A model generated the notes under the pieces. It searched no databases. It saw only the letters and a list, made by a program, of their open reading frames with translations, and was not told where the DNA came from. This document shows positions 36,777 to 46,456 of a DNA stretch of 64,000 nt, in pieces. The DNA lies in the NCBI GenBank assembly GCA_001314545.1, contig LIHN01000001.1, positions 186,001-250,000 of the forward strand. The letters are read 5' to 3'. Both the position numbers and the translations under genes were made by a program. Within the stretch, counting starts at the first letter, position 1. Each line of letters starts with the position of its first letter. This stretch comes from Bacteroidetes bacterium HLUCCA01. Its GTDB lineage: Bacteria; Bacteroidota; Rhodothermia; Balneolales; HLUCCA01.

Positions 36777-38096
36777 TTAAATTCGGGCTTTTTGTTTGCC
36801 AAGATGTGAAGCTGTAGCTAGATTCTGCACTTCGGGAACGGTAATATCCTTCAGAACTTTTTGCTGCCAACCACGTTCACGACGTGTGATAATTAGATGC
36901 CAGAAAATTGAAGCCACCACCAACAAAGCGCCGAATAGAATTACGTTACCTGATAGGCTGATTATATTGAAATAGAGCAGGCTTGCAGCGATCATAACAG
37001 ATACCGATTCAACCAGGGTAAATATCAGCCACTCAGTACTGAATACCCGTCCCCGATATTCGTCCGGAGTTCTTTTTTGGATTAAAATGGTACTGATGAC
37101 CCAATTGGCACCGGAGCCGGCATGGGCAAATACCACCAGAATCATCATAATCCAGACGGTGCTGGTCAGCCCTACCAGCATATAACCGAATCCGACAAGG
37201 GCCATACAAATCCCAATCGCCTGAATCCATTTGGTTTCATCAGGAAAGAATCGCCTGATTACCACGGGCCCAATAGCCGTTCCCAGTCCCCTGCTGGCAT
37301 AGAGCAGTCCGAGTCCTATACTCCCCATCATCAAGATGTCATCAGCAATTAAAATAAGCATATAGACCAGGGCACCGATGGATATCTCCAGCCAGGCTTT
37401 TGCGAGGGCAGGACGTAAAATCTGCTGTTCTCCTCTCAAAAAAATGAATCCCTTTCGTATGCCATCCAGCGGAGACGTCATCGACTCGAGCTCTTCCCGG
37501 GTACGTAAATAAGGGATCTGAGTTTTTTGGATGAAAATGGCTGAAACAAGGTATGTCAGTGCATTCAGCACAAAAACAACCGCTATTCCAAATGCTGCCG
37601 TTGCAAAGCCTCCAATGGCCATACCCAGCGTAAAAATGATACTCCATGAGAGTGTTGAGATAACATTTGCCGTTACCAGTTCTTCGCGGCTGGTGATATT
37701 AGGGATAGATGAGGACTTGGCTGGTTCAAATATGGCTGCCATCATCATCTGAATAGATATCAGCACGTAAACCAATGGCAGCATGGTTTCATTTTGGACC
37801 AGCAGCAGCAACAGCACGATACCCGCCCTGCCGATATCACACCAAAACATGAGTTTTTTGCGACTATACCGGTCAGTCAGGTATCCTGCTACCGGTGAAA
37901 AAACCGAAAAACTCATCAGTTTAACTACGATAATCAGTCCGATAAGGATTTCAGAATCGGTGTACTGCTGAATAAGTGCGTATATGGCAAGCATCCCGAA
38001 CCAGTCACCAAAATTAGCTATCGACTGGCTGATCCAAAGGTTTCGAAAATTGGAGTTGGTTCGGATTAGCCGGATGTACGCATTTTCAGAGCTCAT
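36777..38096 (-). CDS. MFS transporter (MFS_3 / EntS-like)
   Basis: The 439-residue protein shows about 12 membrane segments and the MFS loop motif between helices 2 and 3 (VAGYLTDRYSRKKLMFWCDIGRAG). A second copy of that loop is weaker. The family includes enterobactin exporter-like and drug-efflux proteins. No siderophore genes are near, so the substrate is unknown. It is the last gene of a minus-strand run and starts 6 bp after dut. Confidence 0.82.
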   Translation of the reverse strand: MSSENAYIRLIRTNSNFRNLWISQSIANFGDWFGMLAIYALIQQYTDSEILIGLIIVVKLMSFSVFSPVAGYLTDRYSRKKLMFWCDIGRAGIVLLLLLVQNETMLPLVYVLISIQMMMAAIFEPAKSSSIPNITSREELVTANVISTLSWSIIFTLGMAIGGFATAAFGIAVVFVLNALTYLVSAIFIQKTQIPYLRTREELESMTSPLDGIRKGFIFLRGEQQILRPALAKAWLEISIGALVYMLILIADDILMMGSIGLGLLYASRGLGTAIGPVVIRRFFPDETKWIQAIGICMALVGFGYMLVGLTSTVWIMMILVVFAHAGSGANWVISTILIQKRTPDEYRGRVFSTEWLIFTLVESVSVMIAASLLYFNIISLSGNVILFGALLVVASIFWHLIITRRERGWQQKVLKDITVPEVQNLATASHLGKQKARI

Positions 38097-38102
38097 TCCT
38101 TA

Positions 38103-38549
38103 TCAGACTCCGGTACTGCCAAAACCACCGTCTCCCCGCTGTGTTGAGTCCAGCTCGTCTGCTTCCTGCGGCTCACATTGAATCACGGGCGATACGACCA
38201 ATTGTGCAATTCTGTCGCCATGTTGGATCTGAAAAGTTTCCTGACCGTGGTTAATCACAATCATTTTAATTTCGCCGCGATAATCAGCATCTATCGTTCC
38301 CGGTGAATTAAGCATCGTTATACCGTGTCGGATTGCAAGACCGCTGCGCGGTCGAGCCTGAATTTCATAGCCGGAAGGAATAGCAACCTGAAACCCGGTA
38401 GGAACAAGAGCACGCTGACCAGGTTCAATTAGTACAGGTTCGTCTCCTACTGCAGCTCGTATGTCCATACCGGCTGATAAAGGGGTTTCATAACGCGGCA
38501 GCGGCAACGATTCTGCGTGGGGCAGTCGTTTAAAGTTAACCTTAATCAT
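38103..38549 (-). CDS. dut: Deoxyuridine 5'-triphosphate nucleotidohydrolase
   Basis: Dut hydrolyses dUTP to dUMP, keeping uracil out of DNA. The protein of about 148 residues contains all five trimeric dUTPase motifs: [43 protein letters not shown] and the C-terminal [11 protein letters not shown] start at the ATG at 38549 (MIKVNFKRL); an in-frame ATG at 38558 is possible. It overlaps the DUF3108 gene by 8 bp. Confidence 0.96.
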   Translation of the reverse strand: MIKVNFKRLPHAESLPLPRYETPLSAGMDIRAAVGDEPVLIEPGQRALVPTGFQVAIPSGYEIQARPRSGLAIRHGITMLNSPGTIDADYRGEIKMIVINHGQETFQIQHGDRIAQLVVSPVIQCEPQEADELDSTQRGDGGFGSTGV

Positions 38550-39321
38550 AGCGTTCAAAGGATATTAACCGAACCTTAACATTACCAATCCAAACCCTGA
38601 CATGCGCCTCGAGCGGTACCCTGAGACTGTCTGCTTTATGCCATGCCTTGTAGTAACCAGAAAAACCAAAGGGGCCGTCTACATGGGCGTCGCCGCTGCT
38701 GTAGAATGCATCTACGTTACCGAAAGCTGGAATATTAATACGATCGATGTTGGAACTGTATTCCATCTCAACATTACCTTGTTCGCCACTGATATAAATC
38801 GGGAATTCATTATTAACGTCTAATCCGGCATAAAGACGAGTCAGGAAAAAGAGTAGGGGTCCGCTGTCCGCCGCACGGTTAAGGGCAAGCGTATCCATTG
38901 GAGTTTCAAACTCATATACATATACCTTACCGGCTTCGTAGTCATATTCGTACCTGGAATCAAAATATTCGCCCTTGCTGTGGTTGTGTGTCCAGAAACT
39001 TAATCCGTACAAGGAGTCTGGTGTAGCACTGAATACAGAGTGATAATGCCTCTCCTGACGACCCATAAAGGGTATTGACGGATTAGCTTTGATAACGGTT
39101 CTGAAGGTGTAGGCCTCTTGTTGATTGTACAGAGTGTCTTTTACGGGTTCAATGGTAACCCAGCCTAACGTCAAAAAACCATAATGAACCGAGAACTCAA
39201 GCTGCTCAGTTTGAGCAAGAAGCAATTCCATATCAGGTTGTGGTCCGGGCTGGGCCTTTGCTGCGGTTACGGAAAACACAACAGCGAGCATCAGCAACCA
39301 AAACGGTGCTTTCATATTCAT
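38542..39321 (-). CDS. DUF3108 domain-containing exported protein
   Basis: The 259-residue protein has a signal peptide ([17 protein letters not shown]) and a beta-rich domain typical of DUF3108 ([46 protein letters not shown]), probably a periplasmic or outer-membrane-associated beta barrel-like fold. No enzymatic motif is seen and the function of the family is unknown. It overlaps the upstream Spx/ArsC-like gene by 4 bp and the downstream dut by 8 bp. Confidence 0.75.
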   Translation of the reverse strand: MNMKAPFWLLMLAVVFSVTAAKAQPGPQPDMELLLAQTEQLEFSVHYGFLTLGWVTIEPVKDTLYNQQEAYTFRTVIKANPSIPFMGRQERHYHSVFSATPDSLYGLSFWTHNHSKGEYFDSRYEYDYEAGKVYVYEFETPMDTLALNRAADSGPLLFFLTRLYAGLDVNNEFPIYISGEQGNVEMEYSSNIDRINIPAFGNVDAFYSSGDAHVDGPFGFSGYYKAWHKADSLRVPLEAHVRVWIGNVKVRLISFERYD

Positions 39322-39668
39322 GAATCCGTTTCAAGAAACGCGTCATACGCTTCGGGATCAAAACCAACCATTACAGCCTCATCCAGTACCAGCACCGGTC
39401 GTTTAATCATGGTCTGATGTTCTGTGAGCAACTCAAAGAGTTCCTGATCGGTTAGTTCGTCAGCGTTCAGATTCAGGGATCTCCATTTTGTGCCACGTTT
39501 GTTCAGGACAGTTTGGATACTGAGTTTTTTTACCAGGTCCAACACCTCTTCATCACTCAGCGGATCTTTTTTGACATCCTGAAATGAGTAATCTATACCT
39601 CGTTCCTCAAGCCATTTACGGGCTTTTTGAACTGTCGAACAATTTTTTATTCCAACAACATGCAACAT
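39318..39668 (-). CDS. Spx/ArsC-family thioredoxin-fold protein (YffB-like)
   Basis: The 116-residue protein has the ArsC/Spx fold with GIKNCSTVQKARKWLEERGI at the N-terminus (single cysteine, then Ser) and RPVLVLDEAVMVGFDP near the C-terminus. YffB-type members are likely glutathione- or thiol-dependent reductases; Spx members bind RNA polymerase. The NCSTVQKARKWL segment is closer to YffB. It starts 50 bp after the sigma factor gene and could be read from the same promoter. Confidence 0.82.
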   Translation of the reverse strand: MLHVVGIKNCSTVQKARKWLEERGIDYSFQDVKKDPLSDEEVLDLVKKLSIQTVLNKRGTKWRSLNLNADELTDQELFELLTEHQTMIKRPVLVLDEAVMVGFDPEAYDAFLETDS

Positions 39669-39718
39669 AATAGCGTCTGTAAATCTGTATATTGTAAAAA
39701 TGTAACCACTGTTTGGTT

Positions 39719-40354
39719 CTAAAACGATCCCTGCCGGTCACGTAAAAACTTATAGAGCATTTCTCTCGCCCTGAAAATATGGGCCTTAATGGTACCCAAT
39801 GGCAAATCCATCAAATCAGCAATTTCCTGATAACTCAGCTCTTCCATATGGCGATATTGAATTACCTGCCGGTATTTTTCCGGCAGTGAATCAATAGCTT
39901 CTCTGATGATTGCCTGGCGCTGTTTACGCATAACAAGGTCGTCTGAAGAAGCGTCCTGATCTTCAACATCAACGCTTACTTCACCGTCTTTAGTCTTGAT
40001 AGGATCGTCAAGAGAGGTGGTTTGCAACCTTTTTTTACGTAAAAAATCTATGGTATGATTGGTAGTTATGCGATAAAGCCAGGTTGAAAAAGCGAAATCT
40101 TTGTTGTAGGTATGAATGTTGTCAAATGCTTTGAGGAAAATCTCCTGCTGCAGGTCTTCTATCACATCATCACGGTGAACCATTTTGAGTATGTGATAGT
40201 AAAGCGGTTGACGATATTTTTCAAACAACGCCTGAAATGCGCGTTGATCCCCCCCCTGCGCCCTTTCCACCATACGCAAATCAGCAATACTACTGGCAGA
40301 AGGGCCTCGGTTTTTGTCCTGACTAGAGGGGTCTGATGCGTTCATTACCATCAA
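39719..40354 (-). CDS. ECF-type RNA polymerase sigma factor
   Basis: The 211-residue protein has region 2 (FEKYRQPLYYHILKMV, then DLQQEIFLKAF and FSTWLYRITTNHTIDFLRKK) and region 4 with its helix-turn-helix (LPEKYRQVIQYRHMEELSYQ; LPLGTIKAHIFRARE), separated by an acidic linker. Region 3 is absent, so it is an ECF sigma (RpoE/SigW-like). No anti-sigma factor gene follows. The start at 40354 fits the promoter box at 40387-40394; later Met codons at 40351 and 40345 are possible. Confidence 0.92.
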   Translation of the reverse strand: MMVMNASDPSSQDKNRGPSASSIADLRMVERAQGGDQRAFQALFEKYRQPLYYHILKMVHRDDVIEDLQQEIFLKAFDNIHTYNKDFAFSTWLYRITTNHTIDFLRKKRLQTTSLDDPIKTKDGEVSVDVEDQDASSDDLVMRKQRQAIIREAIDSLPEKYRQVIQYRHMEELSYQEIADLMDLPLGTIKAHIFRAREMLYKFLRDRQGSF

Positions 40355-40386
40355 AATTTATCGGGTTGTGACGGGTGTTTTGCCAA

Positions 40387-40394
40387 CAAAGTTA
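40387..40394 (-). promoter_or_regulatory. -7 promoter box of the sigma factor operon
   Basis: The minus strand reads TAACTTTG, matching TAnnTTTG, 32 bp upstream of the start codon. No TTG lies at the expected -33 position. Confidence 0.45.
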
Positions 40395-40530
40395 CTCTGA
40401 AGCACAAAACATATATCCCTACAAATTAGATATTTTTCCAATCATTAGGTATTACTGTTTTCACTGTATCACTGACAAACACAGGCCATCCTGGGCTATG
40501 GAAATAAAAAACAATTATTTATTATTTAGT

Positions 40531-40559
40531 TTTGGAGTTGTAAACTTTGTCGTATCTTG
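40531..40559 (+). promoter_or_regulatory. Candidate promoter of the RRM gene
   Basis: TTTG at 40531-40534, 18 bp, TATCTTGA from 40553. A leader of about 90 nt would precede the RRM start. The rest of 40355-40654 is AT-rich and holds only this and the divergent sigma-factor promoter. Confidence 0.45.
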
Positions 40560-40654
40560 AGTGTGTATTGATTAAAAGTACTTGCAATACAACAGGCTAT
40601 GGGAACAAACAACCAACCTGATCACATGAAGTACTGTTTTTAGTTGAGGATTAT

Positions 40655-40942
40655 ATGAATATCTATGTTGGAAACTTACCTTACTCTACTGATGAGCAAG
40701 GATTAACCGAACTCTTTTCACAATACGGCGAAGTATCACGTTCATCTGTTATTACAGACCGTGCTACCGGTCGCTCGCGCGGCTTCGGATTTGTTGAAAT
40801 GGAAAATGATGATGAAGCACTCGCAGCAATCGAATCTACCGATGGTGTAGATTTCGGTGGTCGCTCGCTCGTTGTTAACGAGGCTAAACCTCGTCAGGAA
40901 CGCCCGCAAGGCGGTCGACCCAGAAATGATCGTAGATATTAA
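40655..40942 (+). CDS. RRM-type RNA-binding protein
   Basis: The 95-residue protein is a single RNA recognition motif. RNP2 is IYVGNLP (residues 3-9), RNP1 is RGFGFVEM (about 44-51), and a short basic, arginine-rich tail (QERPQGGRPRNDRRY) follows. Such small RRM proteins of cyanobacteria and Bacteroidota bind RNA and are often cold-responsive. The 5' leader is long and AT-rich. A strong terminator follows, so it is monocistronic. Confidence 0.93.
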   Translation: MNIYVGNLPYSTDEQGLTELFSQYGEVSRSSVITDRATGRSRGFGFVEMENDDEALAAIESTDGVDFGGRSLVVNEAKPRQERPQGGRPRNDRRY

Positions 40943-40971
40943 GATACTCTCTTAACGTCTTGTTTTTTTCG

Positions 40972-41003
40972 AAGGGGTAACGGTTTCCGTTACCCCTTTT
41001 TTT
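40972..41003 (+). terminator. Terminator of the RRM gene
   Basis: A perfect 10-bp stem GGGGTAACGG / CCGTTACCCC with a TTT loop and seven T. It is the strongest terminator in the window and is rho-independent on the plus strand only. Confidence 0.95.
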
Positions 41004-41013
41004 GTGCCCTTGT

Positions 41014-42006
41014 TCAAAAATCAGCGCGCAAAAGCACACCATGACGGATACCGCCAGTTGAAACCAGGAAACCGTCTGCATTCGTTTTTCTGAGGATTTC
41101 AATCAGAATTATCAACCCAGCCAGAATAACATCATGCCTCCCCTGCATGATAACCGGGCTTATATGCAAAATCTGCTCGGCACTCATCCTGCGGATTTTT
41201 TCAATGTATTCTGATGCAAATGCTGTAGCGATATGAATTCCATTCAATTTACCAGGCTCATATATAGTGTGTCCAAGCTGCAGGGCGCCCAACGATGTTG
41301 CCGTTCCTGAAACACCTACCGCTTTAAAGGAAGATAGTAAATGCCAGTCAGGTGCAGTTCCGCTGGCCGGATTCTCCGCAAAAACTTCCAGTGTGTTTTT
41401 TTGGGCCTCGATAAAATGCTGATCACGTGCCGGAAGATTACCAAGATACCGTTCTGTCAGTCGAACGCTTCCCATATCGTACGAAGCAGCTTTTATCTCT
41501 CCTGAAGCGTCTTTGTAGGCAATTTCTGTACTGCCACCACCAATATCGATGGTGAATACCTGTCGATCACTTCTATCTAAAGTGCTTAGCGCTCCTGTAA
41601 ATGCGAATCGTGATTCTTCTGAGCCTGTAAGTATACGAATCCGGTAACCAGTGGCCTCTTCCACCATCCATATAAACTCAATTTTGTTGGATGCATCCCG
41701 TACAGCAGATGTAGCGGTTACCCGTACCGGGATGTCGCCATATTCTCGTGCGATGAGCTCACGGTATTCGTGCAGAATTAGGATTGCTTCATGCATCTTG
41801 TCAGGATGGAGCACTTTGCTTTGCTGTACGCCGGCACCAAGTCTTGGTGCTCGCTGCATTTCAAGCAGTGGTGTAACGTTACCGGATTCAGTGTCGGCAA
41901 CCAGAAGTAATATCGTGTTTGTACCGATATCTATGGCAGCCTTGACACCGGGCCTTGACCACGCATCGTGGTGTGTAAACTCAGGTGGCAAGTCAATATA
42001 CTTCAT
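41014..42006 (-). CDS. Ppx/GppA exopolyphosphatase family protein
   Basis: The 330-residue protein has the ASKHA-fold motifs of Ppx/GppA: AAIDIGTNTILLLVAD near residue 23, VRVTATSAVRDASN, and the second phosphate loop FTIDIGGGSTEIAY. Such enzymes hydrolyse polyphosphate or pppGpp. It has only the short catalytic part, without the C-terminal HD-like domain of long Ppx. It overlaps prmA by 4 bp and is last in the tatA operon. Confidence 0.88.
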   Translation of the reverse strand: MKYIDLPPEFTHHDAWSRPGVKAAIDIGTNTILLLVADTESGNVTPLLEMQRAPRLGAGVQQSKVLHPDKMHEAILILHEYRELIAREYGDIPVRVTATSAVRDASNKIEFIWMVEEATGYRIRILTGSEESRFAFTGALSTLDRSDRQVFTIDIGGGSTEIAYKDASGEIKAASYDMGSVRLTERYLGNLPARDQHFIEAQKNTLEVFAENPASGTAPDWHLLSSFKAVGVSGTATSLGALQLGHTIYEPGKLNGIHIATAFASEYIEKIRRMSAEQILHISPVIMQGRHDVILAGLIILIEILRKTNADGFLVSTGGIRHGVLLRADF

Positions 42007-42860
42007 TCAGGATCTTTTCTGTAGTGCAGGCATATCCACTCATTTTCCTGAATGCGATCGTGTAACTGCAAGGCGGCATACGACTTATTCGACCGAATAG
42101 CATCCTCATCACTTATCAACAAGCCAGACAATAGTAAATCTCCACCGGTAGCAACACACGCCGTTATAGCTGGCGCCATGTCCAATAGCATGTTCCGGTT
42201 GACATTGGCAAGTACCAATTCAAAGGCAGCACGCTCAGGAAGCGTTTCAAAAGAACCTTCCCGAATTTCAAAAAGGTCGGAAACTTCATTAATTAACGCG
42301 TTCTCCGTTGCGTTAACAGCACTCCACTCATCTATATCAAATCCGAAGGCATTCCGTGCTCCCAATTTAAGCGCAGCTATGGCCAGTATTCCGGTACCCG
42401 TCCCGATATCGAGTACTTTTTGGCCCTTCTTGACCACATTCGGCAACATGCGAAGCATGCAACGGGTGGTTTCATGATAGCCAGTACCAAAGGCCATTTT
42501 AGGATCAATCTCAAGCAGGTATAAACCTTCAGGAGTAGGCGTGGGTGTCCAGGTCGGGCGTACATAAAATTGACCTATCTGCATTGGTTGAATTGTTTTT
42601 TCCCATTCCTCATTCCAGTTTTTCGGTTCATAAACCGTTTCCTGCTCATACGTGCAGACTACCGATTGGGCTGACAACCATGATTCAACGTATTCTCTGG
42701 CAACGTCATTGTAGTTACGCTGCGGTATGTAAGCCAGCAGATAGTCATCATACTGATCAAAACCGCTGAAATCCAGTTCTATCAGTTCTGAAATCAGCAT
42801 TTCCTGATGGGTATCGGGAATGGCAATTTTTATCTCAAGGTAAATATCGTCAGTTGTCAT
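42003..42860 (-). CDS. prmA: Ribosomal protein L11 methyltransferase
   Basis: PrmA trimethylates lysines and the N-terminus of ribosomal protein L11. The 285-residue protein has an N-terminal substrate-recognition domain with NWNEEWEKTIQPM, then the SAM-dependent methyltransferase core: MAFGTGYHETTRCML, VLDIGTGTGILAIAALKLGA and LVLANVNRNMLLDM. Length is typical. It overlaps both neighbours (11 bp with the M28 peptidase gene, 4 bp with ppx). Confidence 0.93.
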   Translation of the reverse strand: MTTDDIYLEIKIAIPDTHQEMLISELIELDFSGFDQYDDYLLAYIPQRNYNDVAREYVESWLSAQSVVCTYEQETVYEPKNWNEEWEKTIQPMQIGQFYVRPTWTPTPTPEGLYLLEIDPKMAFGTGYHETTRCMLRMLPNVVKKGQKVLDIGTGTGILAIAALKLGARNAFGFDIDEWSAVNATENALINEVSDLFEIREGSFETLPERAAFELVLANVNRNMLLDMAPAITACVATGGDLLLSGLLISDEDAIRSNKSYAALQLHDRIQENEWICLHYRKDPE

Positions 42861-43857
42861 CAGCAGCTGTTTCAGGTGTTATTCTATTGTAGATAATTTC
42901 AGTAACCAGTCGACCAACCGCATCGATGGTTTGCTTATCAATGACGTCCATATTGTCCATATGGGTATGCCAATGCGATGGGAACTCAACACTATTGCCG
43001 TCGCTGGTATAGTGAATGATATTTACCATTGGAATACCGGCGTACTCATTGACAATCAGATGGTCGTCAGCAACCAGGCCTCCGGGTATATCCAGAAAAT
43101 AATTATCGAGTTCCATGGTTGCCGCCAGGGTCCAGATATTATTGGTAAGCGTAGGTGCGTAGCGTCTGGAATACCCTTCTTTGGGAAAGGTGGCTCCGAC
43201 GCTGCCAACAATATCCAATAAAATACCAAACCGTGGATTATAACCAGCTACCGGGGGGTTGGATGCCCAATGCCTGGAACCCAGGAAGTATTTATCAATA
43301 TCAGTAGTATGACCATAATCTTCTCCATCGAATAAAACGATGTCTACACCAACAGGTGGGGTTTCTGCAGCCATAATTCGTGCCAGTTCCAGGAGAATTC
43401 CGACTCCGCTGCCGCCGTCATCTGCACCTAGTATGGGTTGAAGCTGTTTAGTAGCATTATAGTCTTCTTCCGCACGTGGCCGGGTATCCCAATGAGCAGA
43501 AAGCATAATGCGGTCGGTAGCCTGAGGGTTGAATGCTGCAATGACATTGGTCAGATTCAGTATTTCGCCTTCGTAACCTTCCACCTGAAAATGCTGGGGA
43601 TACACCATAGACTCTCCGGCATAGGTTTTTAATGTTGCCACAAGATAATCACGGGTCAGTCTGTGCCCTTCTGAATTAGGGTTTCGCGGACCATATTCAA
43701 CTTGTTTTTGAATGAATGAATAGGCACTGTCGGCCGAAAAAGGAGGCACAATGTTGCCCTGATCAACCAATTCAAATCTTGATCGATGCTCAGGCTCAGC
43801 TATAATTCCACATCCCATGAATAACAAGGCAAGACTTATGATCAGCGGAGCTTTCAT
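42850..43857 (-). CDS. M28-family lipoprotein, glutaminyl cyclase-like
   Basis: The 335-residue protein has a lipoprotein signal (LIISLALLFMGC, cysteine at residue 16) and an M28 metallopeptidase fold with zinc ligands in SAHWDTRP, GADDGGSG, DGEDYG and the late HYTSD / HTHMDNMD. The motif set and the YGPRNPNSEGH segment resemble glutaminyl-peptide cyclotransferases more than aminopeptidases, but the two activities cannot be told apart by eye. It overlaps the SDR gene by 4 bp. Confidence 0.83.
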   Translation of the reverse strand: MKAPLIISLALLFMGCGIIAEPEHRSRFELVDQGNIVPPFSADSAYSFIQKQVEYGPRNPNSEGHRLTRDYLVATLKTYAGESMVYPQHFQVEGYEGEILNLTNVIAAFNPQATDRIMLSAHWDTRPRAEEDYNATKQLQPILGADDGGSGVGILLELARIMAAETPPVGVDIVLFDGEDYGHTTDIDKYFLGSRHWASNPPVAGYNPRFGILLDIVGSVGATFPKEGYSRRYAPTLTNNIWTLAATMELDNYFLDIPGGLVADDHLIVNEYAGIPMVNIIHYTSDGNSVEFPSHWHTHMDNMDVIDKQTIDAVGRLVTEIIYNRITPETAADDN

Positions 43858-44630
43858 GACTCAGCATCACGATGGACCATAGTTGCGGCCGACTGCGCAA
43901 CAGGCATTACCAGGCTATCCATAATGTTTACATGTGCCGGTCGATTAAGCATGAATACAATGATTTCGGCAATGTCCGTTGCGGTAAGCGGTGTCATTCC
44001 AGCATAGACAGCATCCGCTTTTTCTTTTTGGCCTTTAAATCGAATTAAACTGAATTCGGTTTCAACTGCACCCGGTGATACCATGCCGACTCGTATGGCA
44101 GTATGCCCGATATCCATTTTCAGCGATCGGGTAAACGCATGTACGGCGTGTTTACTGGCGCAATATACCGACCCGCCCGGGTAGCTCTCATGTCCTGCAA
44201 TGGAACTGACGTTGATAATGTGTCCCGAATTACGCGAAATCATAGCCGGCAAAAATAACCGGGTGATGTAAATAAGCCCTTTGATATTGGTGTCTATCAT
44301 GGCTTCCCAGTCGGCAATGTCAGCATCCTGTACCCTGTCCAAACCGCTGGCCAGTCCGGCGTTATTAATCAAGATATCGATAGTTCGATCTGCTATCTGG
44401 CCGTGGAACGCCTCGCAGGCCTGGAGTTTAGCAACATCGAAAGCATAGGTATCGATTTCTACACCATATATGCCGGTAAAATCTGTTTTTATTTGCTCGA
44501 GCCGGTCACTTCTTCTGCCGGTCAGAATAAGATTGACACCAAGCTCAGCAAGTTGACGTGCGGATTCAAGTCCGATACCTGAGGTTGCACCTGTGATAAG
44601 CGCGGTTTTACCGGTGAGCCTGTTATGCAT
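43854..44630 (-). CDS. SDR-family NAD(P)-dependent oxidoreductase (YdfG-like)
   Basis: The 258-residue classical short-chain dehydrogenase has the cofactor motif TGATSGIGLESA, NNAG near residue 88, and catalytic Ser in INVSSIAG with the YCASKHA Tyr-Lys pair. Its overall form resembles YdfG-like 3-hydroxy acid (L-allo-threonine/serine) dehydrogenases. The arginine in GRRSDRLEQ after the second strand suggests NADP preference. It lies 16 bp after gatA. Confidence 0.88.
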   Translation of the reverse strand: MHNRLTGKTALITGATSGIGLESARQLAELGVNLILTGRRSDRLEQIKTDFTGIYGVEIDTYAFDVAKLQACEAFHGQIADRTIDILINNAGLASGLDRVQDADIADWEAMIDTNIKGLIYITRLFLPAMISRNSGHIINVSSIAGHESYPGGSVYCASKHAVHAFTRSLKMDIGHTAIRVGMVSPGAVETEFSLIRFKGQKEKADAVYAGMTPLTATDIAEIIVFMLNRPAHVNIMDSLVMPVAQSAATMVHRDAES

Positions 44631-44646
44631 GAGGTATACAGGTTAG

Positions 44647-46173
44647 TTATTGCCGTTGGGTTACTGCTGCTGCCCTCAGGATGTCGTCCTCTTTAAATGC
44701 GGCACCCATAAATTGCATGCCAACCGGCAGGCCGTCAGTATGGAAGCCAATCGGGACACTTATTCCACAAATTCCTGCCATATTTGCTGAAATCGTGTAG
44801 ATATCATTCAGATACATTTTAACCGGATCATCCTGATTTTCACCCAAGGGAAATGCCGTTGTTGGGGCGGTGGGTGACACAATTACATCAACTTTTTGAA
44901 AGGCCTGATCGAAGTCCTGCCGTATCAGTCTGCGGATACGCTGCGCTTTTCCGTAGTACGCATCGTAGTAACCCGCACTCAGCACATACGTGCCCAGCAT
45001 AATTCGCCGTTTGACTTCATTTCCAAAACCTTCAGAGCGTGTCTGCTTATACAGGCGGATTAGTGGTGAGTCCAGGGATTCAAGCTGAGCTTTTAGAGAA
45101 GCCTTGTGTACATCATCGGCTTGTTTGAATGCGTCAGCAAGTTGTTTTTCTTCAGCTTTTAAGTTTTCTCTGACTTTTTTGCTGTCGGCACGGTAACCGT
45201 AACGAACTCCGTCGAAACGAGCCAGATTACTGGATGCTTCTGCTGTGGCGAGAATGTAGTAGGTAGCCACAGCATAGCGGGTATGTGGGAGTTGTATGGG
45301 TACAAGTACTGCTCCATCTGCCTCAAACTGCTGTAATCTGGCCGAAATCATCTGGTGAATCAACGGATCCAGTCCATCGGAAAAATACTCTTCAGGTACA
45401 CCGATTCGTAATCCTTGTGCATTTTTCCGTGTAGCCTGAAGGTAATCCGATAACGGTTCAAAAGCGGATGAGCCATCCCGTTTGTCCCTGCCGGCGATGA
45501 CGGAGAGTAATTCAGCGGCATCTTCAACGGTCTTTGACAGCGGTCCGATACTATCAAAAGACGATGCGTACGCAACCAGACCGTATCGGGAAACCCTTCC
45601 ATAGCTGGGTTTTAGTCCAACCACACCGCAAAATGAAGCGGGTTGCCTGATAGATCCACCTGTGTCGGAACCCAGGGTTGCCAGTGCAAAATCTGCTGCA
45701 ACTGCAGCAGCTGATCCACCGGATGAACCACCAGTAACGCGCTGCGGGTTATGCGGATTGCGAGTGGGACCATAAATGGAATTTTCTGTTGAAGAGCCCA
45801 TAGCGAACTCATCCATATTCAGTCGGCTGAGCAGAATGGCATCTTCATCCAAAAGTCGCTGAATTACGGTTGCATTGTAGACACTTTGAAAGTTTTCCAG
45901 CATGCGTGATGAGCATGACACAACTTTACCCTGTTCAGAAATGACATCTTTGATACCCATCACCACACCCGCCAGCTTTCCGGCTGTACCGTTATTCAGC
46001 TTTCGTTGAATTTGATCAGCTTTTTCGAGAGCCTGGTCACGGTAATCGCGGACAACGATATTCAGCGAAGTGTTTTTTTTGTCCGTCTGGCTGATATAAT
46101 GCCTGACAATGTCCTCAAGGGGCATGCCATCGCTGATTTGCCTGCGGGCATCGGCAATGCTGTTTAATTCCAA
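44647..46173 (-). CDS. gatA: Aspartyl/glutamyl-tRNA amidotransferase subunit A
   Basis: GatA is the amidase that supplies ammonia for converting mischarged Glu-tRNA(Gln) or Asp-tRNA(Asn). The 508-residue protein has the amidase signature: the lysine in GVVMGIKDVI, GGSSGGSAAAVAADF and the cis-Ser/Ser nucleophile region GSDTGGSIRQPASFCG, followed by GLKPSYGRVSRYG. gatB and gatC are not adjacent. Between tatA and the SDR gene, it is probably cotranscribed from the tatA promoter. Confidence 0.95.
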   Translation of the reverse strand: MELNSIADARRQISDGMPLEDIVRHYISQTDKKNTSLNIVVRDYRDQALEKADQIQRKLNNGTAGKLAGVVMGIKDVISEQGKVVSCSSRMLENFQSVYNATVIQRLLDEDAILLSRLNMDEFAMGSSTENSIYGPTRNPHNPQRVTGGSSGGSAAAVAADFALATLGSDTGGSIRQPASFCGVVGLKPSYGRVSRYGLVAYASSFDSIGPLSKTVEDAAELLSVIAGRDKRDGSSAFEPLSDYLQATRKNAQGLRIGVPEEYFSDGLDPLIHQMISARLQQFEADGAVLVPIQLPHTRYAVATYYILATAEASSNLARFDGVRYGYRADSKKVRENLKAEEKQLADAFKQADDVHKASLKAQLESLDSPLIRLYKQTRSEGFGNEVKRRIMLGTYVLSAGYYDAYYGKAQRIRRLIRQDFDQAFQKVDVIVSPTAPTTAFPLGENQDDPVKMYLNDIYTISANMAGICGISVPIGFHTDGLPVGMQFMGAAFKEDDILRAAAVTQRQ

Positions 46174-46199
46174 AACGTAACGGCAATTAAGATTTCAGA

Positions 46200-46406
46200 T
46201 TATTTTACAGCTTCGTCTTTGCTTTTCTCGCTGTTTTTTTGTGTATCTTCGGCTCCCTTCTCGAGTTCTTTACGGATCTCGGAAGACGCGTTTCGGAACT
46301 CACTGATACCCTGCCCTAGCCCACGTGCCAGTTCGGGTATTTTTTTAGCGCCAAACAGCAGCAGCACCACCAAAGCAATTACAATCCATTCCGTTGCTCC
46401 AAACAT
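46200..46406 (-). CDS. tatA: Sec-independent translocase protein TatA
   Basis: TatA forms the pore of the twin-arginine export system. The 68-residue protein has the canonical short N-terminal helix ([20 protein letters not shown]), the [14 protein letters not shown] hinge and amphipathic helix, and a charged C-terminal tail. TatB/C are not in the window. It is the first gene of a probable six-gene operon with gatA, SDR, M28 peptidase, prmA and ppx. Confidence 0.95.
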   Translation of the reverse strand: MFGATEWIVIALVVLLLFGAKKIPELARGLGQGISEFRNASSEIRKELEKGAEDTQKNSEKSKDEAVK

Positions 46407-46456
46407 AGTTTTTCCATCTGTATTAAAATTTCAGGCAGTTTTTGCCTCGTTTTAAT